From: Staphylococcus warneri
Lineage (GTDB): Bacteria; Bacillota; Bacilli; Staphylococcales; Staphylococcaceae
Reading direction: 5' to 3'
NCBI RefSeq assembly: GCF_900636385.1
Contig: NZ_LR134269.1
Location: 1,860,001 to 1,924,000, forward strand
DNA: 64,000 nucleotides
Shown here: positions 22,628 to 34,761 of the stretch, piece after piece
How positions within the stretch are numbered: position 1 is the stretch's first letter
Layout of the letters: every line of letters starts with the position of its first letter
Notes under the pieces: model-generated
What the model was told of the DNA's origin: nothing
The model's database searches: none
What the model saw: only the letters and a program-made list of their open reading frames with translations
Position numbers and translations under genes: made by a program

Positions 22628-23407
22628 TTATTTTTCTAATGCACTAATAGTTTCATTTAAATCTTTAAATGAATATGTTGGTGGCACATCTTTTGTTTGA
22701 ATTTCATCAAATGTTGTTACACCTGTTTGTACATGTATCGTATCAATACCAACATTGATACCTGACATAATATCCGTGTCATATAAATCACCAACCATGG
22801 CTACATCCTGTTTATCAAGTTGTAATATATCTAATGATTTTTCCATGATAATTGTTTCCGGTTTACCGATGAATTGTGGTTGAACACCAGTAGAAACTGT
22901 TACAACACTTGTTATCGCACCATTACCAGGTAAAAAGCCACGTTCTTTTGGTATTGAAACATCTGGATTAGTTGAAATAAATGTTGCACCTTTTCTTACT
23001 GCAAGTGTTGCAATCGCAAGCTTTTCATATGTTACATTTTCATCTAAACCAATGACAACATAATCTACATTTTCATCTTCTTTAACTACAAGACCAGCTT
23101 CAGTTAGAGCAGTATGTAAACCTTCTCCACCTAACATGTATACAGAAGCACCTGGTGATTTTTCTGAGATATAATCTGCAGTTGCTAATGCAGACGTAAC
23201 CACCTCATTTGCAGTTGCATTAATGTTCATTTCATGTAATTTTGCTGCGACCTGTTCAGGTGTTTTTGTTGAGTTATTTGTTACATATAAATGAGGGATT
23301 TGATTTTGATTTAAATAATCAATAAATTGACTTGCACCATCAATTTCATCAGTACCTTTATACATCGTTCCATCTAAATCAATTAAATATGCCTTGTAAT
23401 GCTTCAC
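22628..23407 (-). CDS. NagD-type HAD phosphatase (subfamily IIA)
   Basis: 259-aa haloacid dehalogenase-fold phosphatase. The nucleophile motif DLDGT has D10 and D12, a type IIA cap domain occupies the middle, and the C-terminal metal site is VGDLYDTDI. Relatives dephosphorylate sugar phosphates or nucleotides. It is followed 23 bases later by the broken dehydrogenase and starts two bases after the DUF86 gene, forming a three-gene operon. Confidence 0.87.
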   Translation of the reverse strand: MKHYKAYLIDLDGTMYKGTDEIDGASQFIDYLNQNQIPHLYVTNNSTKTPEQVAAKLHEMNINATANEVVTSALATADYISEKSPGASVYMLGGEGLHTALTEAGLVVKEDENVDYVVIGLDENVTYEKLAIATLAVRKGATFISTNPDVSIPKERGFLPGNGAITSVVTVSTGVQPQFIGKPETIIMEKSLDILQLDKQDVAMVGDLYDTDIMSGINVGIDTIHVQTGVTTFDEIQTKDVPPTYSFKDLNETISALEK

Positions 23408-23409
23408 GC

Positions 23410-23841
23410 TTAATTCTCTCCTTTACCAAATGCAGTAATTGGAACATTTTCATTATTTAAAAATTGCACGACCTCATCGATAAATTGTTTATAAAATGGT
23501 AATGCATGATCAAATAATGGTTCAATTTCCTTAGTATCTAGTTGAATGTAGTTGTGTGCAAATTGCTTTCTAACATCAACAGTTTGATTAATATGCTCTT
23601 GTGTCTCTTTTGAAATGACGTTTTCTAATTCTAAAATATCGATGACATCTTTATAATTACCTGGATCTCTTAAAATAAATCCATCAATAATCATATTGCC
23701 AATATCGACTGAAGATTCGATTAACATCTGTGCAATTCTTTCAAATGCATATTGATTTTTTTTATTTGTTTCATAATCATTCGTTAATTGTTGTAAGTAA
23801 TTCAGTTTTTCTGAAAGTTTATCTTTGTCTACAAAATACAT
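23410..23841 (-). CDS. DUF86/HepT-like protein (YutE-like)
   Basis: 143-aa all-helical protein. It contains RKQFAHNY at residues 91-98, which fits the Rx4HxY motif of HepT toxins (HEPN superfamily). HepT proteins normally work with an adjacent MntA nucleotidyltransferase antitoxin, and no such gene is adjacent here. Firmicutes keep a solitary homologue (YutE) next to nagD-type genes, so this is more likely a conserved house gene than a mobile toxin. Its activity is unknown. Confidence 0.72.
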   Translation of the reverse strand: MYFVDKDKLSEKLNYLQQLTNDYETNKKNQYAFERIAQMLIESSVDIGNMIIDGFILRDPGNYKDVIDILELENVISKETQEHINQTVDVRKQFAHNYIQLDTKEIEPLFDHALPFYKQFIDEVVQFLNNENVPITAFGKGEN

Positions 23842-23946
23842 TCCTTAGTCACCTCTTATTATCTTAATCATATCACAACTTTGCAGTACACTTCATTTGT
23901 CGTTATACTAACTTTAGTAAATTTCGTATTAAAGGGGTCTTAAAAA

Positions 23947-24213
23947 ATGATTGATATGTACTTATATGATGATGAAGAACAAAGCCAAGTTCAATTTGTG
24001 GGCTTTGTTGGAGAACATAGTCGATACGATTTGATGTTAGTACAAACAGATCGTCATTATGGAAAAACACTTGTCTTAAATATGCAGACTAATAAATTTG
24101 GTATCATAGGATCAGATGATATTGAAGAAGAAGGTTATATCGCTCATATTCTTGGCGTATCATCTGAAGAAGGCGATGAAATCATAGAATATCTTAATGA
24201 AGTTATTCAATAA
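23947..24213 (+). CDS. DUF3055 family protein
   Basis: 88-aa acidic protein (many Asp/Glu, YDDEEQSQVQF near the start) of the small Firmicute DUF3055 family. The function is unknown. An AAAGGGG ribosome site is properly placed. It is divergent from the DUF86-nagD operon. Confidence 0.75.
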   Translation: MIDMYLYDDEEQSQVQFVGFVGEHSRYDLMLVQTDRHYGKTLVLNMQTNKFGIIGSDDIEEEGYIAHILGVSSEEGDEIIEYLNEVIQ

Positions 24214-24224
24214 AAATAAAGTAA

Positions 24225-24262
24225 ATCTCCCTCTGCTTACGTTAGAGTATTTAGAGGGAGAT
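24225..24262. terminator. Terminator between DUF3055 and yutD-like genes
   Basis: Stem ATCTCCCTCT / AGAGGGAGAT; the T tract is weak on both sides. Confidence 0.65.
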
Positions 24263-24287
24263 CATTAATTTGATTATAGTTATATTA

Positions 24288-24662
24288 TTATTTTTCAGTA
24301 TCTTGGATTGTTGGTTGTATTTTGACATCATGTAATTTGTCTTCTTGATCTATAATTGCCGGGTCATCTATTCGTTGTTTTACTTCGATATTAGATAAAT
24401 GCTTAACCACAAAATAAGGACACCCAAAATTACAATATTCCAATAAGTAGTCCTGAATACTTGAGAAGCGTTTACTGATTTCAGCTTTTTTATTTGTATC
24501 TTTATAGAAACCTTTTAAACGTAATTGATCGTATCCAAAGTCTCCAACGACATAATCATATTTATCTAATATATCTGAATATCTATTGGCAAATATCTCT
24601 TCATCGAAACACGCTCTATAATCTTCTATTAATTCAAAATATTGTTGTTCTACTTTTATCAT
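24288..24662 (-). CDS. YutD-like protein (DUF1027)
   Basis: 124-aa protein. The conserved central block YDYVVGDFGYDQLRLKGFY, with DYLLEYCNFGCPYFVVKH after it, is the DUF1027/YutD signature. It lies downstream of lipA in many Firmicutes. No function is established. Confidence 0.78.
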   Translation of the reverse strand: MIKVEQQYFELIEDYRACFDEEIFANRYSDILDKYDYVVGDFGYDQLRLKGFYKDTNKKAEISKRFSSIQDYLLEYCNFGCPYFVVKHLSNIEVKQRIDDPAIIDQEDKLHDVKIQPTIQDTEK

Positions 24663-24773
24663 TTTTTCACCTAATCCACTTCTCGAATGATTATGTCTCT
24701 ATTTTAACAATTTTGACCTATAATATTCAATTTTACTCACTTTCATATACTGCATAGATAGTATTAAAAAACA

Positions 24774-24810
24774 AGAACCACTTCATTTATTCTCATAAAA
24801 AAGTGGTTCT
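24774..24810 (-). terminator. lipA terminator
   Basis: Stem AGAACCACTT / AAGTGGTTCT followed on the minus strand by TGTTTTTTAA. Confidence 0.88.
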
Positions 24811-24852
24811 ATCAAAACATTCAACTTCATTTAATGAATGTCATTACTATGA

Positions 24853-25770
24853 TTAGCTATTTAATTGTTCTTCACCTTGACGTTGTTTTTCTTTTGCAGC
24901 TTCATTAACTTGTTCGTCTGCATGATAAGAACTACGTACTAATGGTCCTGCTTGACAATGTTTAAATCCTTTTTCCATAGCTACTTTTCTCATTTTACCA
25001 AATTCTAATGGTGTATAATATTTTTCAACTTTTAAATGTTTACGTGAAGGTTGTAAATATTGACCTATAGTTAAAATATCTACATCATTGGCACGTAAAT
25101 CATCCATTGTTTCATAAATTTCTTCCATTGTTTCCCCTAAGCCAACCATTAAACTTGATTTTGTAGGAATATCTGGTTGTAATTCTTTAGAACGACGTAA
25201 GAATTCTAATGTACGATCATATGTTGCACGAGCACGAACTCTAGGTGTCAAACGACGAACTGTTTCGATATTGTGATTTAAGATATCTGGTTTAGAAGCC
25301 ATTAACGTTTCTAACGCGTCGTAGTCACCGCCCATGTCTGACGGTAAAATCTCAATTGTAGTGAATGGGTTTCTTGCTCTAACTTTTCTTACTGTTTCAG
25401 CATACACATTTGAACCTGCATCACGTAAATCATCACGCGCTACCGCAGTAATAACAACATGTTTTAAGTTCATTAATTCTACTGATTCTGCAACACGTTC
25501 TGGTTCATTTAAGTCTAATTCGTTAGGCAAACCAGTTTTAACAGCACAGAAACGACAAGCACGTGTACATACAGCTCCTAAAATCATAAATGTAGCAGTA
25601 CGTCTTTCTCCCCAACACTCATGTATATTTGGACACTTTGCTTCTTCGCAAACAGTGTGTAAATTCTTTTCACGCATCATTTTCTTAAGGCCAGTATAGT
25701 TTTCGTTCGTGTTCAGCTTTATTTTCAACCAATCTGGTTTTCGTAGTATTTCCTCATTTTTTGTAGCCAT
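24853..25770 (-). CDS. lipA: Lipoyl synthase LipA
   Basis: 305-aa radical-SAM enzyme that inserts two sulfurs into octanoyl chains to form lipoyl groups on GcvH and 2-oxoacid dehydrogenase E2. Auxiliary-cluster cysteines are C41, C46 and C52 ([13 protein letters not shown]), and the radical-SAM cluster is C68, C72, C75 (CTRACRFC). In staphylococci octanoyl is first placed on GcvH, whose gene also lies in this window. It is monocistronic. Confidence 0.96.
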   Translation of the reverse strand: MATKNEEILRKPDWLKIKLNTNENYTGLKKMMREKNLHTVCEEAKCPNIHECWGERRTATFMILGAVCTRACRFCAVKTGLPNELDLNEPERVAESVELMNLKHVVITAVARDDLRDAGSNVYAETVRKVRARNPFTTIEILPSDMGGDYDALETLMASKPDILNHNIETVRRLTPRVRARATYDRTLEFLRRSKELQPDIPTKSSLMVGLGETMEEIYETMDDLRANDVDILTIGQYLQPSRKHLKVEKYYTPLEFGKMRKVAMEKGFKHCQAGPLVRSSYHADEQVNEAAKEKQRQGEEQLNS

Positions 25771-25854
25771 AACAACGCATACCCTCCTGTTTAATCTCTC
25801 TCTATTTTATTATAACGAAATTAACCATAAATTAAAATCTAATCTATTGTTATT

Positions 25855-27174
25855 TTAAAATTCTAGTAACTTTTGTTTAAATATATCCCGTAAAAATTCG
25901 GGCATGATATATTCTGTTGGAAGTCCTTTTAACGATGGGAAATATCTACCAAATGTATACATATCTACTGTTCCTAGAATATAATATTCATCATTTTGTA
26001 TTTCTTTTCCATCAACAAAATAACGTCCTTCTGATTCTATAAAGCCTAATCGATATAAAATATATCCACCAAAAATGTCTCCTCGGAAACCAAGACCTTG
26101 TGCATGCTCATGCAGATATTCTTGCTTTTGACTTTTAACAATAACTTTTTTAAGTTCTTCTCCAGTCAATTTTACTCTTACAACATTGATAGGATGAGGT
26201 AACATACGATGAATATCGAATTCCGTGATTTCATCCGCATCAATGCCTTTGACAATTAACCCTGCATTTATAATTGTACAATCCGCATTTGTGAATTCAT
26301 AGACACTTTCTGCTAATAAATACGACGTTTTTGTGATCACATCTGTTTTATTATCTAACTTAAGCGGGTGATTCACAACTGGCGTACTCATCATCGACTT
26401 ACCTTCCTCATCAAAATTGGTATTTACTTCTGGTAAGGTTTCTAATGGATGCAAACACGCAGTCTTACTTGTGACCTTATTATCTTCAATTGTTAAGTTC
26501 ACTTCTCCCAAATAGTGTCCATATTTACCAGCTGCTGCCATTAATACACCATTATTCATTTGACCGTGATCAAAATGATGATGTGTATGACTACCAAGAA
26601 TTAAATCAATTTCAGGAATTTCTTGGCATAATTTCTCATCAAAAAACACGCCTACATGACTCATTACAATTAACACATCATAATGTCCGTCGTTAGCCTT
26701 TATTTCATCTTTGATGGATTCAAGTGGATCTGTAACAACCCAATCCAAAGCTCTATAAAATGGTGTGAATGGTGCTGTTGCAGCTACAAATAATATGCGG
26801 ACACCATCTATTTCTTTTATATATGATGATGCTATACGGTTAGGCAGATGTCCCTCTTCATCAAATACATTGGCACAAATCACTTCAAATTGTGCATTTG
26901 TATATAAATTTTGTAATGCCTCATGCGAAATTGTCATACCTTCATTATTACCTATTGTTGCAATATCACATTTAGCTTCATTTAATAATTCTATATTTTT
27001 CTTTCCTAGGGTTGCTTGCGTAATCGGTGCTGATAAATCAACATGATCACCTATATCCAAATATAGTGAGGGATGTTGAAGTTTTGAGCGATGTTCTGTC
27101 ATATATGATTGAATACGTGTATATTCGTTTAAATGACTATGAATATCATTAGTATGGTATATTGTTAACTTCAA
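25855..27174 (-). CDS. 5'-nucleotidase/UDP-sugar hydrolase-like metallophosphatase (YunD-like)
   Basis: 439-aa protein with an N-terminal calcineurin-like phosphoesterase domain (YHTNDIHSH at residues 6-14, GNNEG, GSHTHHH) and a C-terminal 5'-nucleotidase domain (NAGLIVKGID, ILGTVDMYTFGRY). No signal peptide is visible, so it appears cytosolic, unlike many secreted relatives. It is followed on the chromosome by TauE-like and DUF72 genes, the yunD-yunE-yunF order I recall from B. subtilis. Confidence 0.85.
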   Translation of the reverse strand: MKLTIYHTNDIHSHLNEYTRIQSYMTEHRSKLQHPSLYLDIGDHVDLSAPITQATLGKKNIELLNEAKCDIATIGNNEGMTISHEALQNLYTNAQFEVICANVFDEEGHLPNRIASSYIKEIDGVRILFVAATAPFTPFYRALDWVVTDPLESIKDEIKANDGHYDVLIVMSHVGVFFDEKLCQEIPEIDLILGSHTHHHFDHGQMNNGVLMAAAGKYGHYLGEVNLTIEDNKVTSKTACLHPLETLPEVNTNFDEEGKSMMSTPVVNHPLKLDNKTDVITKTSYLLAESVYEFTNADCTIINAGLIVKGIDADEITEFDIHRMLPHPINVVRVKLTGEELKKVIVKSQKQEYLHEHAQGLGFRGDIFGGYILYRLGFIESEGRYFVDGKEIQNDEYYILGTVDMYTFGRYFPSLKGLPTEYIMPEFLRDIFKQKLLEF

Positions 27175-27265
27175 AATGCTTCCCCCTTTTTAAGTTGTTT
27201 TGTTAAGCCATTATATAATGTAACATGTATCGTAAAAATAAATAGATATATGTACTTTTAACATT

Positions 27266-28093
27266 TTAAATAATAGATTTAATAATTAAATATGCACCTA
27301 TTAGCAACATTACAGTACGTAACAACATTACAACTGTATCAGACTTAATAGAATGATTGACCTTAACACCAATTTTAGCGCCTATATAACTTGAAATAAT
27401 AAGTACAATTGAATAATCCCAAGCCACATGACCTTGAATGATATGACCAATGGAACTCATCACACTTGAAAAGAAAATCATCATCATACTCGTTCCAACT
27501 GCCACATGAGGTGGAAATCTAAAAACAATTAGCATTAACGGTGTCATTAATGCTCCACCACCAATACCAAAAAGTCCTGTAAGAATACCAATCAATAAGG
27601 TAGCAACAAAAGCAACTAATGGTGGAACGCTATAATGATAAGTTTTTCCTTCTGCATCTATATATGTTTTCTCATATTTTGGTTTGTTAAATATTTTAAA
27701 TGGTTTAATTTTATGTCTTACCATTAACAATATGGCTACAAATATCATAAATATCCCAAAGTAGAGATTAAATGACTTTAATGTTAAATACTGACTTAAA
27801 AAAGAACCAATTAATGACCCGGGTAATAATCCAAATAAGAAAATAGAACCGTTTTTAATGTCAACTTGTTTCGTTTTTAAATAGCCTAATGAGGACGACA
27901 ACCCAGTCACAATGAGAATGACAGAGGATGTCCCTATTGCGATTTGAGTAGTAATACCATGTAAAATACTATGATCTACTCCGAGATAGACTAATGTAGG
28001 TACAATAATGATGCCACCGCCAATACCTACTATTGAACCTATAATCGCTGACAATCCACCAATGATAATTAATAATAAAATTGTTAATAACAT
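27266..28093 (-). CDS. TauE/SafE-family anion permease (YunE-like)
   Basis: 275-aa membrane protein with about eight helices and two GxGGG motifs (GIGGGIIIVP near the start, GIGGGALMTP mid-protein) from the family's internal duplication. The family exports sulfite or organosulfur anions; the substrate here is unknown. It starts 13 bases after the DUF72 gene. Confidence 0.85.
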   Translation of the reverse strand: MLLTILLLIIIGGLSAIIGSIVGIGGGIIIVPTLVYLGVDHSILHGITTQIAIGTSSVILIVTGLSSSLGYLKTKQVDIKNGSIFLFGLLPGSLIGSFLSQYLTLKSFNLYFGIFMIFVAILLMVRHKIKPFKIFNKPKYEKTYIDAEGKTYHYSVPPLVAFVATLLIGILTGLFGIGGGALMTPLMLIVFRFPPHVAVGTSMMMIFFSSVMSSIGHIIQGHVAWDYSIVLIISSYIGAKIGVKVNHSIKSDTVVMLLRTVMLLIGAYLIIKSII

Positions 28094-28106
28094 TTACTTT
28101 CGCCTC

Positions 28107-28955
28107 TTAGAATAATTTTAGTTGTTGTGGTGCGAGTCCTTCATAGTCAATACCGAGAATATTTTGATATGTTTTAGCATTTTGAGCTGCATGACCACCA
28201 GAGTTATTATTAAAAACAACGTATACTTTTTTAGCTTTTTGTTCTAAAATTTTAACCTTCTGTGCTAAATCCAGTAATTCTGTTTTATTATAATTGTATA
28301 GATATCTTACATCTCGCCATTCTTGATCGGTCATATCTTTTTTTGTCCAACCATGTACATTTCTTCCATGATATCTAACAAAAGCAATATCACTAGTTAT
28401 TCTATTAACAAGTGGAATACTTGCATCTTTGACTTGGGGTTCATCTACAACCGCATGTATAATTTGATGTTCAGTTAAAAAGGACAACGTTTCCTCTTTA
28501 AATTGATCGTTAAACCAAGACTGGTGTCTGAATTCAACACACATTGGATAGTCTTGCAATTGTTGTTTAACATATAAAATATACTTAATATTTTGACTTG
28601 AACAATCAAACCATGGTGGAAATTGTACTAAAACCATTGCTAGTTTTTGACTTTCTTGTAATGGCGCCAACATTTCTTTAAATGCATCAAAGAGTTCTTG
28701 GCGTGTTTCTGAAAAATCTCTAAAATCTGCATGTAGCGTCAAAGCTTGATGTATTTTAACTACAAATTGAAACCTCTCTGGCGTTTCATTAATCCATTTC
28801 TTGATATTACGTTCTGGTTGAATCGCGTAGTATGATGCATCAAGTTCTACAATAGGAAAATGACTTGAATATGTTTTTAATTTATCTGATTTTCTAGCTA
28901 GATCTTCATATAATGTATCATGATCTCCCCAACCAGTTAGACCTATATTTATCAT
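28107..28955 (-). CDS. DUF72 family protein (YunF-like)
   Basis: 282-aa TIM-barrel-like protein with an N-terminal IGLTGWGDHD, central VQFPPWF, CVEFRHQSW, and C-terminal VVFNNNSGGHAAQNA, all typical of DUF72. Function is not established. It shares a transcript with the TauE-like gene. Confidence 0.83.
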   Translation of the reverse strand: MINIGLTGWGDHDTLYEDLARKSDKLKTYSSHFPIVELDASYYAIQPERNIKKWINETPERFQFVVKIHQALTLHADFRDFSETRQELFDAFKEMLAPLQESQKLAMVLVQFPPWFDCSSQNIKYILYVKQQLQDYPMCVEFRHQSWFNDQFKEETLSFLTEHQIIHAVVDEPQVKDASIPLVNRITSDIAFVRYHGRNVHGWTKKDMTDQEWRDVRYLYNYNKTELLDLAQKVKILEQKAKKVYVVFNNNSGGHAAQNAKTYQNILGIDYEGLAPQQLKLF

Positions 28956-29074
28956 TTATATCACCAAATTAATGATACCACAGAATAAAACAACGATTCA
29001 CTTTATCTATTTCAAATTTACAGATTCTTAGTAATCCATTATCAACTAACAGATTATGAATCTAATAATTAAAA

Positions 29075-29106
29075 AGCTCTCCCTTAATTATTTTAAGAGA
29101 GAGTTT
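29075..29106 (-). terminator. Terminator after nitronate monooxygenase gene
   Basis: Stem CTCTCcCTTAA / TTAAGaGAGAG followed on the minus strand by a short TTTTTAATT tract. Confidence 0.75.
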
Positions 29107-29116
29107 GATTTAAGAT

Positions 29117-30196
29117 TTATAAATTTGACATATCATTGATACGACTGACCATACGTTCTATTAAATCTGCAGCTTTTTGTTTTTCAGCTAATCTTGGTGA
29201 TTGACCACTCCATATATGGGTTAGTTCACTTTCACCTTGTTGTACAGCAGCCTTTCTAATTTGAGCAGTTAACTGATTTTGTATCGGGTAATCTGGTATA
29301 TCCCCTTGATATTCGTTCATTTCTTTAACGAATTGGTTATTAATACCACGAGCATTTTTGCCACTAAATACATTAGTGACCACTGTATCAGTCTCTTTAC
29401 TTTTTAATATAGTGTCTTTAAGTAACTCGTTTGCTCCACTTTCATGAGAAGTTAAGAATGCAGTTCCCATTTGCACTCCTTGTGCTCCTAACATTAGACT
29501 GGCAAGTAAACCTCTTTCATCCATAATACCACCAGCTGCGACAACAGGTATAGATACATGGTCGACAATTTGAGGTACTAAAGACATTGTGCCAACCATT
29601 GGTTCAGTACTATGACCAATTTGTAAGAACGCTCCTCTATGCCCTCCCGCTTCACTTCCTTGTGCTACGACGATATCTATTCCTGCCTTTTCATTTTCTA
29701 TAGCTTCTTCTACTGTTGTAGCTGTACCAATCAATATCACTTGATGTTCTTTTAACTTTTTAATAGTTAGCGCATCAGGGATACCGAATGTAAAACTACA
29801 GATTGGTACTTTATACTTAATAATCATGTTTACAGCTTCATTAAACTTTTGAGTTTCGTCAATGTTAACCACTGGTTCCTCTAAATGAAAAGCTCTTCTA
29901 TACGGTTTTAACCATTCATTCATTTGATCGACCTGTAGTGGATTTACAGTGGCATTTTGATTAGGTACAAATAAATTGACACCAAACGGTTGAGAGGACT
30001 TTTCTTTTACTGCTTTAATTTCACTTTCCAACTTATCAATACTAAAATATCCAGCTCCTATAGTACCAAGTCCACCTTTTTCACTGACAGTAGCAACTAA
30101 AGATGCAGTAGTACTACCAGCCATACCTGCTTGTATAATGGGATATTGAATGCCTAATAAACGTGTTAACTTATTGTCATTCCACATTTTACTCAC
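29117..30196 (-). CDS. Nitronate monooxygenase-type FMN enzyme
   Basis: 359-aa TIM-barrel flavoprotein of the 2-nitropropane dioxygenase family. Features are the N-terminal [13 protein letters not shown], the [11 protein letters not shown] loop, [13 protein letters not shown] with the catalytic-region histidine, and the FMN phosphate-binding GGIMDERG and [11 protein letters not shown]. It oxidises nitronates such as propionate-3-nitronate, a respiratory poison. It begins six bases after the CNNM-type gene, so the two are cotranscribed. Confidence 0.85.
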   Translation of the reverse strand: MSKMWNDNKLTRLLGIQYPIIQAGMAGSTTASLVATVSEKGGLGTIGAGYFSIDKLESEIKAVKEKSSQPFGVNLFVPNQNATVNPLQVDQMNEWLKPYRRAFHLEEPVVNIDETQKFNEAVNMIIKYKVPICSFTFGIPDALTIKKLKEHQVILIGTATTVEEAIENEKAGIDIVVAQGSEAGGHRGAFLQIGHSTEPMVGTMSLVPQIVDHVSIPVVAAGGIMDERGLLASLMLGAQGVQMGTAFLTSHESGANELLKDTILKSKETDTVVTNVFSGKNARGINNQFVKEMNEYQGDIPDYPIQNQLTAQIRKAAVQQGESELTHIWSGQSPRLAEKQKAADLIERMVSRINDMSNL

Positions 30197-30201
30197 CTTT
30201 T

Positions 30202-31230
30202 CTAATTATTACGCTTTGTTTTATTGAGATAGGTTTGCTTTTCTAATTTTTCCTCTTCTTCTTTATCTAATTCGTCTTCGATTTCCATTCCTAGCAACTC
30301 TTCTATTAAATCTTCATGTGAAACAATTGCGTCTGTCCCTCCAAATTCGTCTAGTACGATTGCTAAATGTTTTCTAGAAACCGTCATTTTTCTAAGTACC
30401 CATTCAGCCCTATTATGTTCATTTACAAATAAGGGGTCTGATGAGAAATTAGTTATTGATTCGTATTTTTTCTTACTCCATGCTAATAGATATTTAGAAT
30501 GGAATACACCTACGACATGATCTATATCCTCATCATAAATTGGATAACGTGTATATGGTTCATTCATTACTGTGTCATATGCTTCATCAAATGAAATATC
30601 TTTTGGAAATGCTACAACATTGACACGAGGCGTTGTATCTACATCCTTTATTTTAAGATTTTCAAAATCTAATACGCCTTTTAATCGATTCTGTTCTGTT
30701 TCATTAAATGCACCCTCACGTCCTGCAACAATCAACATTGTACGTATTTCTTCTTTAGAGTACTGATTATCATCAGATTTGTCATTTGAAAATGATTTAC
30801 TAATTTTACTTGTAATAGTATTCAACATTTTTGTAATTGGTTTAAGAATGATAACAAATGTCCGAATGATTGGATATACAATACGTGAAGTTTTATCAGG
30901 ATTCGCTGCTGCAATTGCTTTGGGTATCACTTCAGATACTAATACAATGATTATGATCATGATAATAATTGCAACTAATACATTAAATTGCATTTTAATA
31001 GCAAAGAGTGTTACAAGCACTGGTAATATGATATTACTTATATTTTTTATGATTAATATTGTAGTTATAAACTCACTTGGTTTATCTAATAATTGAGAAA
31101 GTTTTTGTGATCTTTGATTACCATTTTTCGCTTCAGTCTGAAATTTACTTTTGTTTGCTGCCGTTAATGCTGTTTCACTAAGTGAAAAAAAGAATGATAC
31201 TAATAATAAGAATATGATAGCTATTATCAT
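30202..31230 (-). CDS. CNNM/CorC-type divalent-cation transporter (MpfB-like)
   Basis: 342-aa protein with an N-terminal DUF21 membrane domain (three or four helices, residues ~1-180) and a cytosolic CBS pair (~200-320). Its short C-terminal end lacks the larger CorC_HlyC domain of MpfA-type proteins. The S. aureus homologue at this locus is, as I recall, MpfB (SA0780), linked to Mg2+ export. The C-terminus is rich in Glu/Lys. Confidence 0.8.
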   Translation of the reverse strand: MIIAIIFLLLVSFFFSLSETALTAANKSKFQTEAKNGNQRSQKLSQLLDKPSEFITTILIIKNISNIILPVLVTLFAIKMQFNVLVAIIIMIIIIVLVSEVIPKAIAAANPDKTSRIVYPIIRTFVIILKPITKMLNTITSKISKSFSNDKSDDNQYSKEEIRTMLIVAGREGAFNETEQNRLKGVLDFENLKIKDVDTTPRVNVVAFPKDISFDEAYDTVMNEPYTRYPIYDEDIDHVVGVFHSKYLLAWSKKKYESITNFSSDPLFVNEHNRAEWVLRKMTVSRKHLAIVLDEFGGTDAIVSHEDLIEELLGMEIEDELDKEEEEKLEKQTYLNKTKRNN

Positions 31231-31363
31231 GAAGCATACCCCTTAGTCATACAAATTTTCTTTAATAATAATTAAAACATTCCCTTGAATATACTTTTAT
31301 AAACTATTCAGTTCCTAGCGTTATCTTATAAATCATTTTTAATTAAAACTACCCAAATAAAAA

Positions 31364-31395
31364 CTAGCCAATGGATTATTAAATCCATTGGCTAG
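31364..31395 (-). terminator. suf operon terminator
   Basis: Perfect stem CTAGCCAATGGAT / ATCCATTGGCTAG followed on the minus strand by a TTTTTATTT tract. Confidence 0.9.
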
Positions 31396-31453
31396 CAATG
31401 ACTGAGATTGATATCTCAAATTATATTAAACAATGTTCATCTATAAGTTATGT

Positions 31454-32851
31454 TTAACCAATAGATCCTTCCATTTCAAATTTGATTAATCTATTCATTT
31501 CTACTGCATATTCCATTGGTAATTCTTTTGTAAATGGTTCAATGAAGCCCATAACAATCATTTCAGTCGCTTCTTCTTCAGAGATACCACGACTCATTAA
31601 ATAGAATAATTGTTCTTCTGATACTTTAGAAACTTTTGCTTCGTGTTCCAATGAAATATTATCGTTAAATACTTCATTATATGGAATAGTATCTGAAGTT
31701 GATTCATTATCTAAAATTAATGTGTCACATTCGATATTTGAACGTGCACCTTTTGCTTTACGTCCAAAATGAACAATACCACGATAGATAACTTTACCAC
31801 CATTTTTAGAAATAGATTTAGAGACAATAGTCGAAGACGTATTCGGCGCTTTATGAATCATTTTAGCACCTGCGTCTTGAACTTGTCCTTTACCTGCAAA
31901 TGCAATTGATAATGTGCTACCTTTTGCACCTTCGCCTAATAATACACAGTTAGGGTATTTCATCGTTAGCTTAGAACCTAAGTTACCGTCAACCCATTCC
32001 ATATTACCATTCTCATGAACAAATGTACGTTTAGTAACTAAGTTATAAACATTATTTGCCCAGTTTTGAATTGTAGTGTAACGCACATGTGCATCTTTAT
32101 GAACAATAATTTCAACTACTGCTGAGTGTAGTGAGCTTGTTGTATAAACTGGTGCAGTACAACCTTCTACATAGTTTACAGAAGCGCCTTCATCAGCAAT
32201 GATTAATGTACGTTCAAATTGTCCCATATTTTCAGAGTTAATACGGAAATATGCTTGTAATGGTGTATCTAATTTAACGTTTTTAGGTACATAAATGAAT
32301 GATCCACCTGACCAAACAGCTGAGTTTAATGCCGCAAATTTGTTGTCAGCAGCTGGAATAACTGTAGCGAAATATTCACGGAATAAATCTTCATTCTCAC
32401 GTAATGCACTATCTGTGTCTTTGAAGATGATACCTTTTTCTTCTAATTCTTTTTCCATGTTGTGATAAACAACTTCGGATTCATATTGAGCAGATACACC
32501 TGCTAAATATTTTTGTTCAGCTTCAGGAATACCTAATTTATCAAATGTACGTTTGATTTCTTCAGGTACTTCATCCCATGAACGTTCAGTATGTTCTGAT
32601 GGTTTTACATAGTAAGTAATGTCATCAAAGTCTAATTCTGATAAGTCGCCACCCCATTGAGGCATTGGCATTTTATAGAATAGTTTTAAAGCTTTCAAAC
32701 GGAAATCAAGCATCCATTCAGGTTCATCTTTCATTTTTGAAATTTCTCTAACTATATTTTCAGTTAGACCTCGTTCTGATCTGAAAATGGAAACATCTTC
32801 GTCGTGGAAACCATATTTGTAATCCCCAACATCAGGTGCTTTTTTAGCCAT
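31454..32851 (-). CDS. sufB: Fe-S assembly scaffold SufB
   Basis: 465-aa beta-helix protein of the SufBC2D scaffold on which Fe-S clusters are built. The core contains the conserved blocks YVEGCTAP and [18 protein letters not shown] and a SufBD C-terminal fold. Start chosen at 32851: GGAG lies nine bases upstream, whereas a GTG at 32860 overlaps that site. It is the last gene of sufCDSUB. Confidence 0.95.
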   Translation of the reverse strand: MAKKAPDVGDYKYGFHDEDVSIFRSERGLTENIVREISKMKDEPEWMLDFRLKALKLFYKMPMPQWGGDLSELDFDDITYYVKPSEHTERSWDEVPEEIKRTFDKLGIPEAEQKYLAGVSAQYESEVVYHNMEKELEEKGIIFKDTDSALRENEDLFREYFATVIPAADNKFAALNSAVWSGGSFIYVPKNVKLDTPLQAYFRINSENMGQFERTLIIADEGASVNYVEGCTAPVYTTSSLHSAVVEIIVHKDAHVRYTTIQNWANNVYNLVTKRTFVHENGNMEWVDGNLGSKLTMKYPNCVLLGEGAKGSTLSIAFAGKGQVQDAGAKMIHKAPNTSSTIVSKSISKNGGKVIYRGIVHFGRKAKGARSNIECDTLILDNESTSDTIPYNEVFNDNISLEHEAKVSKVSEEQLFYLMSRGISEEEATEMIVMGFIEPFTKELPMEYAVEMNRLIKFEMEGSIG

Positions 32852-33024
32852 TTCAATCACTCCTTATATATATTTAAACGTCATGCGTGAGATTTTTAAT
32901 TACAAGTTTTAAATTGTTATCATATTATAACAACGATTAAGGAAAGTAAAAAGCCAACATGAATGATAAAATTCATTATCTAGTTCATGTTTACCCGTTA
33001 TGTCAGATAGAAACATCTCCAGTC

Positions 33025-34735
<1,711 letters not shown>

Positions 34736-34761
34736 TTAATTAAAAATCTCTTATTTGTAGT

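Noticed and set aside
25334-25699. 121-codon plus-strand frame inside lipA
   Set aside because: Antisense shadow of lipA.
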